DNA of 44,678 bases from an uncultured Erysipelotrichaceae bacterium (lineage in GTDB: Bacteria; Bacillota_I; Bacilli_A; Erysipelotrichales; Erysipelotrichaceae). How positions within the stretch are numbered: position 1 is the first letter of the stretch; the number at the start of each line of letters is the position of its first letter. Below are positions 33,748 through 42,300 of the stretch, in pieces. The translations under genes and the position numbers were made by a program. The stretch is taken from the NCBI GenBank assembly GCA_947649125.1, contig CANSQL010000020.1:1-44678 (forward strand). Reading direction: 5' to 3'. Under the pieces are notes generated by a model. It made no database searches and was not told the DNA's origin. It saw nothing but the letters and a program-made list of their open reading frames with translations.

Positions 33748-33819
33748 TGCAGCTTTATCGATGTTCCTCTGTTCATATGTAGGATTATATGATAAAATAA
33801 TGCCGGTACAGGACTGAAT

Positions 33820-33844
33820 AAAACAGGTCATGCGACCTGTTTTT
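33820..33844 (+). terminator. Terminator or attenuator between the ATPase and uraA
   Basis: AAAACAGGTC (33820-33829) pairs perfectly with GACCTGTTTT (33834-33843) around a 4-base loop, with a T tract. It lies 73 bases after the ATPase and ends only 23 bases before the uraA start. A TATGATAAAAT -10-like sequence (around 33788-33798) stands before it, so it could also attenuate uraA. Confidence 0.7.
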
Positions 33845-33867
33845 GCCTGTTCTTGGAAGGAGTCTTT

Positions 33868-35184
33868 ATGGAACAAAATAAAACAGTAATATTAGAAGCA
33901 AATACGGAAGGTACAGAAGCAAGTGATATGATTTTGGATGTGAATGAGCGTCCCGAACCGTTAAAGTGGTGCTTACTGTCATTTCAGCATGTATTTGCGA
34001 TGTTCGGCGCAACGATTCTTGTGCCGATGATTACCGGTTTTCCCGTATCGGTTGCGTTATTTGCGAGCGGTATCGGAACCTTGATCTATACCGGAATTAC
34101 GAAAGGAAAGGTGCCTGTTTACTTAGGTTCCTCATTTGCCTATATAACTGCGGTACAGCTTGCGGTTACATCAATGTCAGGCGATGTTTCGGCAGCACAG
34201 ACAGGACTTATGCTGATCGGTGTGATCTATGTCCTTGTTGCATTCATTATTAAGCTCATCGGTAAGGAATGGATCGATAAGCTGCTTCCGCCGATCGTAA
34301 TCGGTCCGATGATTGCGGTCATCGGTCTTGGTTTGGCGGCAAATGCGGTCACGAATGCCGGCTTTGTGGCAGACGGTGATATTCGTCAAATGCTTGTGGC
34401 ATTGCTGACCTTTTTGGTAGCTGCTTTTATCTCTACAAAGGCAAAGGGCTTTTTAAAGATCATTCCGTTTTTATGTGCAATCATTATCGGCTATATTGCG
34501 GCCTTATGCTTCGGCTTGGTTGATTTCAGCGCTGTGAAAGAGGCGGATTGGTTTGCCTTACCGCAGTTTATCTTACCGTTTGCGCTTGGTGAATTTTCTA
34601 CGTATCATTTTTATTTCGGTCCGGAAACATGGGCAATTTTACCGGTGGCACTAGTTACAATCTCTGAACATATCGGCGATCATACCGTACTGGGAAAAAT
34701 CTGCGGCCGTAACTTTTTGAAGGATCCGGGCTTGGATAAGACCTTGATGGGTGACGGTGTCGCTACTGCAGTCTCTGCCTTTATCGGCGGTCCGGCCAAT
34801 ACGACTTACGGAGAAAACACCGGTGTAATCGGCATGACAAAGATTTCAAGTGTTTATGTCACTGCAGGAGCTGCGGTGATTGCGATTGCGTTGTCTTGCA
34901 TCGGTAAGGTTTCTGCCTTGATTTCTACGATTCCGGCCTGCGTATTAGGCGGCATGAGCATTCTTTTATACGGTGTTATCGCTTCTAACGGTCTGCGTGT
35001 ACTTGTTGACAACAAGGTTGATTTCGGTAAGCAGCGTAATTTGATCATTGCCAGTGCGATGCTTGTGATCGGTCTCGGCGGTGCGGTGCTGCCGTTAGGT
35101 CAGTCGGCAACCTTGTCCGGTACAGCTTTATCGGCCTTTGTCGGTATCGTATTAAATCTTTTATTACCGAAAAAGGAAGCTTAA
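33868..35184 (+). CDS. uraA: Uracil:proton symporter (NCS2 family)
   Basis: The 438-residue permease takes up uracil. It has about fourteen hydrophobic segments and the NCS2 signature regions: FQHVFAMFGATILVP in the first helices, ISEHIGDH with the substrate-contact Glu, and GGPANTTYGENTGVIGMTK, which is typical of UraA/PyrP rather than xanthine permeases. The ATG at 33868 follows GGAAGGAG; the longer frame from 33853 would start inside that site. No PyrR-binding consensus was recognised in the leader. Three unrelated small genes follow closely and may share its transcript. Confidence 0.9.
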   Translation: MEQNKTVILEANTEGTEASDMILDVNERPEPLKWCLLSFQHVFAMFGATILVPMITGFPVSVALFASGIGTLIYTGITKGKVPVYLGSSFAYITAVQLAVTSMSGDVSAAQTGLMLIGVIYVLVAFIIKLIGKEWIDKLLPPIVIGPMIAVIGLGLAANAVTNAGFVADGDIRQMLVALLTFLVAAFISTKAKGFLKIIPFLCAIIIGYIAALCFGLVDFSAVKEADWFALPQFILPFALGEFSTYHFYFGPETWAILPVALVTISEHIGDHTVLGKICGRNFLKDPGLDKTLMGDGVATAVSAFIGGPANTTYGENTGVIGMTKISSVYVTAGAAVIAIALSCIGKVSALISTIPACVLGGMSILLYGVIASNGLRVLVDNKVDFGKQRNLIIASAMLVIGLGGAVLPLGQSATLSGTALSAFVGIVLNLLLPKKEA

Positions 35185-35191
35185 TTACATA

Positions 35192-36013
35192 ATGCGTTTT
35201 AAGAAAATCTATATTGAAATCACCAATGCCTGTAATCTGAATTGTTACTTCTGCAGCAGTGCAAAGCGCACAAAGCAGTTTATGAGCGTTGCACAGTTTA
35301 CCCACATCTTAGATGAAATCAAGCCGTTCTGCCGCTATATTTATCTGCATGTGTTAGGAGAGCCGCTGCTTCATCCAAGCTTTGAGAAGCTGTTGGCGAC
35401 AGCAAAGCAAAAAGGCTTTTATGTGAATGTAACGACAAATGCCACGCTGTTGAACGAACATCGAGATGTGATCGCAAAGCACGTAAGACAGGTAAATATG
35501 TCCCTGCATGCGGATTTAAACGGACGTTTTCCTAATTACTTAAGCGATTGTCTTGCCAACGGTGATTTCTTGGCTGAGCACGGGGTGTATGTCAGCTATC
35601 GCTTTTGGAATCATAAGCAGCATCGATTGGATGCAGACAGTGAACAAATGCTGAGGCAACTGCTTCAGCATTATCACGTTGCCGCAATCAATCAGAAGCA
35701 GCAAAGATTGGCAGAGCGACGCTATCTGCATCTTGAGGAGCAGTTCACATGGCCTTCAATGCAGCTTCCGCTTATCGCTGCAAGCGGAAAATGCTACGGC
35801 ATGCGGCAGCAATGCGCAATTTTATGTGACGGCAGCGTTGTGCCCTGCTGCTTAGATGCACAAGGGGAATGCTGCTTAGGAAATATTTACGAGGAATCAT
35901 TTGCGGCGATATTAAAAAAGGAAACGGTGAATGATATGGTCGTCGGCTTTCAGCAAGGAAAGTTGATTGCCCCGCTATGTCAGCGCTGTTCCTATCGTAC
36001 TCGCTTTGACTAG
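35192..36013 (+). CDS. Radical SAM/SPASM-domain protein
   Basis: The 273-residue protein has the radical SAM cluster motif CNLNCYFC (Cys14, 18, 21) at its N-terminus. The C-terminal SPASM-like domain is rich in cysteines (KCYGMRQQCAILCDGSVVPCCLDAQGECCLGN, then LCQRCSYR) and should bind additional iron-sulfur clusters. Such enzymes modify peptides or act in cofactor and rRNA/tRNA chemistry. No precursor peptide gene is seen nearby, so the substrate is unknown. It starts 7 bases after uraA without a strong ribosome binding site, which suggests translational coupling. It is shorter than most peptide-maturing SPASM enzymes. Confidence 0.85.
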   Translation: MRFKKIYIEITNACNLNCYFCSSAKRTKQFMSVAQFTHILDEIKPFCRYIYLHVLGEPLLHPSFEKLLATAKQKGFYVNVTTNATLLNEHRDVIAKHVRQVNMSLHADLNGRFPNYLSDCLANGDFLAEHGVYVSYRFWNHKQHRLDADSEQMLRQLLQHYHVAAINQKQQRLAERRYLHLEEQFTWPSMQLPLIAASGKCYGMRQQCAILCDGSVVPCCLDAQGECCLGNIYEESFAAILKKETVNDMVVGFQQGKLIAPLCQRCSYRTRFD

Positions 36014-36022
36014 GAGGAAGCT

Positions 36023-36550
36023 ATGCTGATAAAATTAGATCAATCATCCTTTGAGGCAATTTATTCAATCATGACAAAGGCCTTTCCCTACAGTGAATAC
36101 AGAGAAAAAGCGGCACAGCGTGCATTATTTGCGCAGTCTCAATATGAGGTCTACGGGTGGCTTATCGATCAGCAGCTCATTGCGTTTCTGGCAGTATGGG
36201 ATTTAGGTGAAATTCGCTTCGGTGAGCATTTGGCTGTGCTTGAAAGCCATCGCAATCAAGGCATCGGGGCTAAGCTGTTTCAAGCTTACGAAGCACTTGA
36301 TCGTCGCCCTTTGATCTTTGAGGTGGAATTACCCGAAACAAGCCTCGCAAAGCGCAGAATCGCTTTTTATGAGCGAATGGGCTTTACCTATTACGGTGAT
36401 ATTCCGTATTATCAAGGTGCTTTTCATAATGAACAGACACCCTTACCGCTGCGCTTGATGATGAATATCAGCAATGCGAATCAAGCACAGTTGAATCACT
36501 ATATCGATTTGATTTATGAAAATGTATATCATACAAAGCGGTGGTTTTAA
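36023..36550 (+). CDS. GNAT-family N-acetyltransferase
   Basis: The 175-residue protein fits the GNAT fold. The acetyl-CoA loop is SHRNQGIGAKLFQAYE (the QxxGxG/A motif), and IAFYERMGFTYYGD is the usual motif B stretch near the end of the core. The acceptor substrate cannot be told from sequence. AGGAGG stands before the ATG. It lies 9 bases after the radical SAM gene and directly abuts the NUDIX gene, so the three are likely co-transcribed behind uraA. Confidence 0.85.
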   Translation: MLIKLDQSSFEAIYSIMTKAFPYSEYREKAAQRALFAQSQYEVYGWLIDQQLIAFLAVWDLGEIRFGEHLAVLESHRNQGIGAKLFQAYEALDRRPLIFEVELPETSLAKRRIAFYERMGFTYYGDIPYYQGAFHNEQTPLPLRLMMNISNANQAQLNHYIDLIYENVYHTKRWF

Positions 36551-37150
36551 ATGAGACAAAATTTGAAAAACAATGAGGACAATGAATATCTGTGCGTATG
36601 TGATGAAGCAGGTGATCCCTTATATACAGCTCCTCGTAACAAGATTCATACCCAAGGCTTAAGACATCGTGTCATTCATCTTTGGTTCGTTGATGAAGTG
36701 TATCTGTATTTTCAACAGCGCAGTGCAGACAAGGAAGCCTTTCCGCTCGGCTATGATATTACATGTGCCGGTCATATCGATCCGAAAGAGAGCGCGCAGG
36801 ATGCCTGTATCAGAGAATGCAAAGAGGAGCTCGGCATCACTTTAACCGAGCAGCAGCTGCAGTCGATCGGTACCTATTATGAGGAAATGATGATTTCAAA
36901 CGGCATCGATCGAGAATTAGCCGATGTATTTCTTTGTCGTTTCCCGTTGACATCCTGTAGGCTCAATGATGAGGTATTGACTGTCGGTAAAATCAAGCTT
37001 GATGATATTGTAAAGCTGCTTCAGCATAAACAAACAGACTGTAATTTCTATGATTTATTAAAGCCGCAGATACGCAGACTGAGTGCTTCGGATATTTTCC
37101 TGCATGAGCCTGCATACTATCAATGGCTGTTAAAGGCAATCCTTGCATAA
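36551..37150 (+). CDS. NUDIX hydrolase (isopentenyl isomerase-like subfamily)
   Basis: The 199-residue protein has a full NUDIX box, GHIDPKESAQDACIRECKEELGI, for cleavage of nucleoside diphosphate-X or related compounds with a divalent metal. The N-terminal half (HTQGLRHRVIHLWFV, LYFQQRSADKEAFPLGYDITCAGHI) resembles the YfcD/IPP-isomerase-like branch. The substrate is unknown. It begins at the base after the GNAT stop, with GGTGG as a possible ribosome binding site inside that gene. It has no helix-turn-helix, so it is not an NrtR regulator. A terminator overlaps its stop codon. Confidence 0.86.
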   Translation: MRQNLKNNEDNEYLCVCDEAGDPLYTAPRNKIHTQGLRHRVIHLWFVDEVYLYFQQRSADKEAFPLGYDITCAGHIDPKESAQDACIRECKEELGITLTEQQLQSIGTYYEEMMISNGIDRELADVFLCRFPLTSCRLNDEVLTVGKIKLDDIVKLLQHKQTDCNFYDLLKPQIRRLSASDIFLHEPAYYQWLLKAILA

Positions 37151-37168
37151 GCTTTGATTGCTTTTTTT
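37133..37168 (+). terminator. Terminator of the uraA-NUDIX unit
   Basis: GCAATC (37136-37141) pairs with GATTGC (37156-37161) and is followed by seven T. The NUDIX stop codon lies in the loop. Confidence 0.7.
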
Positions 37169-37238
37169 CTATCCTTAGGCTAACATTACAAAGCGATTTT
37201 TTACAGCTTCATATACTGTTAGGGAAAGGAGGATGAAT

Positions 37239-37775
37239 ATGTATACAAGCAGTGTTTTAAAACAAGGTGATATCGGTATTTCCGTCAATAAGATGCAGGC
37301 GTATTTGAATGTATTCCAAGAGCGTGGCTTGATTTCCACAAGAAATTTACAGGATGGGGTGTACGGTACACGTACGATGCAGGCAGTCAGTGAATTTCAG
37401 CGTTATGCAGGCCTTCCGGTAGATGGCATTATCGGCAACAACACTTGGGATGCGATCGTCAACAAGCTTCGTGAATTAGGGGTAATCACAAACTTCCCTG
37501 TTGCCAGCAATCGCTTCTATCTTTCATCAGGCGATACCGGTATCGGTGTATTCAAAATGCAGGAGTATTTGAATGAAATCGCCGCAAGCAATCAGTGTTT
37601 GCGCCCGGTTCCGGTAGACGGAATGTTCGGTCCTCGCACCACAACAGCGGTACAGATGTTCCAGTATTTGTATGATTTGACAATCGACGGTGTGATCGGC
37701 AGTAAGACATGGGATGCAATCGTCAATGAGCGTAACAGCTTGACCGCTCCCACTCCTCAGCCTCAGCCTCGTTAG
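37239..37775 (+). CDS. Tandem peptidoglycan-binding-domain protein without signal peptide
   Basis: The 178-residue protein consists of two PG_binding_1 domains (about residues 5-80 and 93-167). Each has the signature of the family: LQDGVYGTRTMQAVSEFQRYAGLPVDGIIGNNTWDAI in the first and VDGMFGPRTTTAVQMFQYLYDLTIDGVIGSKTWDAI in the second. The C-terminus is a short Pro/Gln tail (TPQPQPR). No signal peptide, catalytic domain or membrane segment is visible, which is odd for a wall-binding protein. The ATG at 37239 is chosen because AAAGGAGG ends 7 bases before it. It has its own terminator. Export by lysis, by a non-classical route, or an intracellular role are all possible. Confidence 0.8.
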   Translation: MYTSSVLKQGDIGISVNKMQAYLNVFQERGLISTRNLQDGVYGTRTMQAVSEFQRYAGLPVDGIIGNNTWDAIVNKLRELGVITNFPVASNRFYLSSGDTGIGVFKMQEYLNEIAASNQCLRPVPVDGMFGPRTTTAVQMFQYLYDLTIDGVIGSKTWDAIVNERNSLTAPTPQPQPR

Positions 37776-37782
37776 TTGAATT

Positions 37783-37831
37783 GTCCTCTTTTTACCAACA
37801 GCTTTAATCTGTTGAAAAGAGGACTTTTCTT
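37783..37831 (+). terminator. Strong terminator after the peptidoglycan-binding gene
   Basis: A 10-base stem GTCCTCTTTT/AAAAGAGGAC (37783-37792 with 37815-37824), a 3-base bulge, and an inner 6-base stem CAACAG/CTGTTG are followed by TTTTCTTT. Confidence 0.88.
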
Positions 37832-37977
37832 TGATTTCAAATCATTCGGATATCATTGTTTATGTGATAATTTGTTTACATAAAAGAAAACAGCTTTTAT
37901 TCATTCTCTTACGTTGGCATTTTATGGTAATTTTTTTACACTTTCTTTATTAAAAACATTAAATATTAATTTTAAGG

Positions 37978-38006
37978 TTGAATTTTTAATTACTTTTTAG
38001 TATTAT
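37978..38006 (+). promoter_or_regulatory. Probable promoter of the sigma-factor gene
   Basis: TTGAAT (37978-37983) and TATTAT (38001-38006) are separated by 17 bases. The implied leader before the AGGAG site is very short, so the true start may differ. A 7-base inverted repeat TTTATGT/ACATAAA (37859-37884) lies further upstream. Confidence 0.45.
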
Positions 38007-38025
38007 GAATAATAGGAGTGATAGT

Positions 38026-39048
38026 ATGGATTTCAATCAGGAGCAAACAGCAGCTTGGATCAAAAGCATTCAGGAAGGAAACGAGGACGCATTCCGGCAG
38101 TTTTATGAGGAATGGTATCCGAAAGCCTTTTATGTTGCCTTAGCGATTACTCACCATGAAGCAGATGCTAAGGATGCCGCTCAGGAAACGATGATTGAAA
38201 TACATCGATCGATTCATAAGCTTCGTGATGTGAATTATTTTAAGCTTTGGTTTAATCGCATCGTACTCAGTAAATGCAATCGTATTTTCAGAAAGCAAAA
38301 GGCCCTTACCATGGATATGGAACAAAAAGAGTATCTAATGTCCAAAGAAGAGGAACGAAATGACTTTTTACCGCTGAATCATATCAGACGAATCAGTGAT
38401 GTCGAGGTTTTGGAGCAGCTCTTAAAAAAGCTTTCGCCTATTTACAGTGAGGTTCTTGTCTATATGTATTATGAGCAGTGCTCAATCAAGGAAATTGCCG
38501 ATATTCTGCAAATACCTGAGGGGACGGTCAAGAGCCGTTTAAACAGCGCAAAGCTGAAGCTGAAAGAGGAAATACAGGCATATGAAAGGGAAAATCACAT
38601 AAAACTTGATTTTCACGAGGAGGGAATTGTCGCTTTATTGCCGCTTGTTTATGCCGCAATGAAGAACAAATATAAGCTTCCGCTCATCCCCTTTAAGCCG
38701 AAGCATTCCGTATCATTCCAATCAATGGTAACCTCTAAGGTAATGATTGCTTCATTATGTACCGCAATCGGTGTATCAGGATTCGGTATCGTATCACAGC
38801 TTCATAAGAGCGCATCAACGATGGATAACACCGATACGAAGCAAATCGTTTATGAACAACCGATTCAATTTAAAGATATATCTGTACAAAGTGATAAAGA
38901 AGCTTACTTTGTTTTGATGAAATATGCACATTGCGAATATGAGCGCAAGCAGTTAAGTGAGAATGAAAATAAAACTGCCGATGCTTTAATTGAAGCATTG
39001 GAGGAGCATAACAGTGAATATTATTCACTTTGGTTGAAGCGCAAATAG
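38026..39048 (+). CDS. ECF-type sigma factor with C-terminal membrane segment
   Basis: The 340-residue protein begins with a sigma-70 region 2 (about 10-95, with AKDAAQETMIEIHRSIHKL and FKLWFNRIVLSKC). Region 4 is at about 125-185 (LSPIYSEVLVYMYYEQCSIKEIADILQIPEGTVKSRLNSAKLKLKEEI). After a linker there is one hydrophobic segment (about 239-258), and the last 80 residues should lie outside the cell. Most ECF factors end after region 4; here a membrane-spanning tail is fused, much like a built-in anti-sigma anchor. The ATG at 38026 follows AGGAG. The next gene is a giant surface protein, a likely target. Confidence 0.85.
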   Translation: MDFNQEQTAAWIKSIQEGNEDAFRQFYEEWYPKAFYVALAITHHEADAKDAAQETMIEIHRSIHKLRDVNYFKLWFNRIVLSKCNRIFRKQKALTMDMEQKEYLMSKEEERNDFLPLNHIRRISDVEVLEQLLKKLSPIYSEVLVYMYYEQCSIKEIADILQIPEGTVKSRLNSAKLKLKEEIQAYERENHIKLDFHEEGIVALLPLVYAAMKNKYKLPLIPFKPKHSVSFQSMVTSKVMIASLCTAIGVSGFGIVSQLHKSASTMDNTDTKQIVYEQPIQFKDISVQSDKEAYFVLMKYAHCEYERKQLSENENKTADALIEALEEHNSEYYSLWLKRK

Positions 39049-39103
39049 TTTTAATTGATTGTATTTTAATGACTTTTATATGATTTTTCAGTTATGACAA
39101 TGA

Positions 39104-39148
39104 GAAAACAGACGGGGAAAAGGCTATTCTTTTTCTTGTTTTCTTTTC
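39104..39148 (+). terminator. Probable terminator after the sigma-factor gene
   Basis: GAAAACA (39104-39110) and TGTTTTC (39137-39143) enclose an inner G/A-rich to C/T-rich pairing and are followed by TTTTC. It should separate the sigma gene from the surface-protein gene. Confidence 0.55.
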
Positions 39149-39253
39149 TGTGTGATTTTGACAGTTTTAACTGAGTTAATTTTTTTCAAACTTTTTGCAT
39201 ATTTTTGTGAACTTATCAGATGATGGGTGGTTCACTATGTTGCAAGAGAGTGT

Positions 39254-39284
39254 TTGGACAACTTTTTTTGATGTTAAGTATAAG
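39254..39284 (+). promoter_or_regulatory. Candidate promoter of the giant surface protein
   Basis: TTGGAC (39254-39259) and TATAAG (39279-39284) are separated by 19 bases, more than ideal for the main sigma factor. GGACAAC could instead be an ECF-type -35 element, since ECF factors often read an AAC core. The assignment is weak. Confidence 0.3.
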
Positions 39285-39310
39285 TGAAACTATAGGAAGG
39301 GATGATTGGT

Positions 39311-42300
39311 ATGTGGAAAAGAATCATTATTGCATGTATAACCTTGATGAGTGCCGTATTGATTGGTTATCATCATTATCATACAAATATAAGTGCCGCA
39401 ACTACGGCATCGGGGGGAGCAGTGACCGGTAATTTAGGACCGTTAAAAGCGGGGAATCGATTTTATATTTTTACAAATAATTATCCTTTTGTCGTTGCGG
39501 GAAACGATCAGGGAAGTTCTAATATGGGAACACTCGCATTGAGTGATGTAGCGATAGATAATATTTTATGGGATAACGGCAGTAATTTATATTCTTCTTC
39601 TCGATATCGAAGAGTGATTCAAGGTTTGAACAATACAATCGATTCCAGAGATGTTAATGATATTATTAAAGAGTACGTGAAACCACATATACCTGATGTC
39701 GCAGGAAACACTTTTACTGTTGATTTGAATGCTCTTCCTTCAAATGAGATGCCTTATTTTATCGGTACACCGTATTTTATGGTGGTTAGGAATACTATCA
39801 CCGGTGTGACTGTATCTGAAATTGATAATTATTTCATACCCGGGACATGGTTGGGAACACCGATGACAAATTCAAAATATTCGCCTTCTTTTTGGAGCGG
39901 CAGCGAAAGATTGGCAGATACAAGCTGTACTACTTACAGAGCTACGCAACCGGGAATTTTATTAAATAATCAAAATGTTGCGTTTGCGGCATCGAAGCCC
40001 GGTAATTCCGGTTCAATGAGCAGTGTTGATGAAAACGGCACCGATCGAATGCAATTAAGGATGAAGGATACAAGCTTATCTGTGAATCTCAAAGATGTGA
40101 AAATAACGAAGAATGGTACTGAACTGCCCGGAAATAAGATCACGGAAGGAACTGAACTGAATATATATTATGATCAAGCCACAGTCGGTCGCAGCAGTAC
40201 CGTTTCTCTGATTGTCACTAAGGATGGTAAATGGGAATATTATCAACGATTAGAATCAAGTAACGGAAGTGGTACAGTTACAATAAAAACAGATGATTGG
40301 GAAGTAGGAACATACGATATAGCACTCGTTAATGAAGTTCTTACCAATGATATTGATCCGACGGTATCCTCTTTGGTAAGTGCTTCATCACCTATTATTG
40401 TGGTGGAGCCACATAAGCTTGCTTATACAAAAACACCGCAGAGCGGTGCGAGTGCAGGTAAGGAATATGAATTCAGTAAAAATGTGAATGCAGGTCAGGC
40501 AGTAGGAAAAGTTACTGTCAATCCGCAAGGGGTTATGCCGCTAACTTATACACTTGAAACTAACGGAGATAATAGTTATCAAAACTTTGAGATAGACGGA
40601 TTGAACAGCAACGGTGCTTCCAGCAGTACTTCGCTGAATGTGAAGATAAAGAGCGGAGCGCCTGATTTAGTGAACGGGGGATTAAAGGCAGGTACTTATA
40701 AATTCTGTATTACTGCAGTCGATGCGAATGGTGATCCTGTCGATACAAACGGGAATCCGACTGAAAAGGTTTGTACATCGTTTATGGTAGAAAAAACAAA
40801 AACACAAATCGCATTCGATGATCCGAATCAAACCAAGAAGTCAGTGGCGGATGCGGCAACAAATTGGAATGAAACTGCGACAGCTTCTCCAAGTACCGGC
40901 ACTAAAATTACTTACAGTGTGAGCGGCGGTGATGCATACTTAATTGAAATCGATAAGGACAGCGGTGAAATCACTTATAAAGGTAACGGCGGTTTCGGAA
41001 AAGTAAAGATCAAGGCAACGGTTGATGATGATCCAAGTACCGGTGATGATAATTATGAATCGGCATTTACTGAAAAAGAGATCGTAATCTATCGAGAAGT
41101 AGACGGAAGTGTAACACCTCATTCTAATTCATCAGATACTACAACTCCAACCTTTACTGCTTCTGACAGTAATGTAAAGGTAAACGGAATCATCGGAACA
41201 ATCAAAGGAACGCTTGGTACTCCAGATACGATCGGCGGAACCACAACAACTTATAAATATGGCTTGAAAACAGGCGGAGATTCAAGCTTATTCAGTGTTG
41301 ATCCCAATACAGGAGTTATCAAAAGTACAGCGAACCTCGGAGTCAAGAGTTATCATATTACAGTTACAGTATCAGATAAGTGGAGTACGAAAGAAATCCC
41401 TGTAACAATCAATGTCGGAGTAGCTGCGGCAGAAGACTTGAAGTTTTATGAAACAACAGCGGCAATCAATGCGATCACGACAAAGAGTGTAAAAGTCACA
41501 GATACAGGAGTTATTGTGTTTGCGACAGTCAAGGGAAGTTCAAATAATAATCCGGTGAAATATAAAATAAAAGATGGCTCAACGAATGTAATCGAAGTCA
41601 ATGAAAACAGCGGAGCGATTACGATTCACGGAGTAGGAACAGTGATCATCGTAGCTGAGAAACAAGGAGCTACAGGACAGGGAGATGCGAGTACAGAGCT
41701 GACCTTTACGGTAACGGCAGGATCACAGGAATTCATCTATACAGATGAAGCAGGAAATGAGCTTCCGAAGCAAACGGATAAATATAAAGCCTATGAGGAA
41801 GTATATGAAAAGGATAAGACGTTCCAGTTATATACGGCAGGAAATCCTACAGGCTCTACAGTAACCTATAAGCTAAAGAACGGAAGTCCTACCGATGTCA
41901 TCAGTGTAGACAGTGATGGATTAGTGCATATCTTAAATGCAAGCTTGAACACGCAAATGGGTAAGGTAATCGTAGAAGCGACAAGTCATGATCCAAACGG
42001 AAACTACACAGATAAAACGATTGAACTGCCCATTAACATTAAGAAAGCAGACCAAACAATATCATTTGCGGATGTAACCTATGCGACTAACGGAAAAGGT
42101 AAGGTAACACCGGTAATCACAGAACAGGATATATCAAGTAATGATGGCGGAGTTACAGTAAATGATACTGATTACTATATCACAGTAGATACAAGCGTAA
42201 ATACTTCGATTGCATGGACGAATGACGGAGTCGAGATAGAGTATGATTATGACGGAGAAAACGGAATTGATATCCCGCTTCATGTAGAAAAACAGGGGAA

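Noticed and set aside
36551-37150. NrtR regulator for the pncAB operon
   Set aside because: The NUDIX protein lacks a C-terminal winged helix, has a full catalytic box and is far from the NAD genes.
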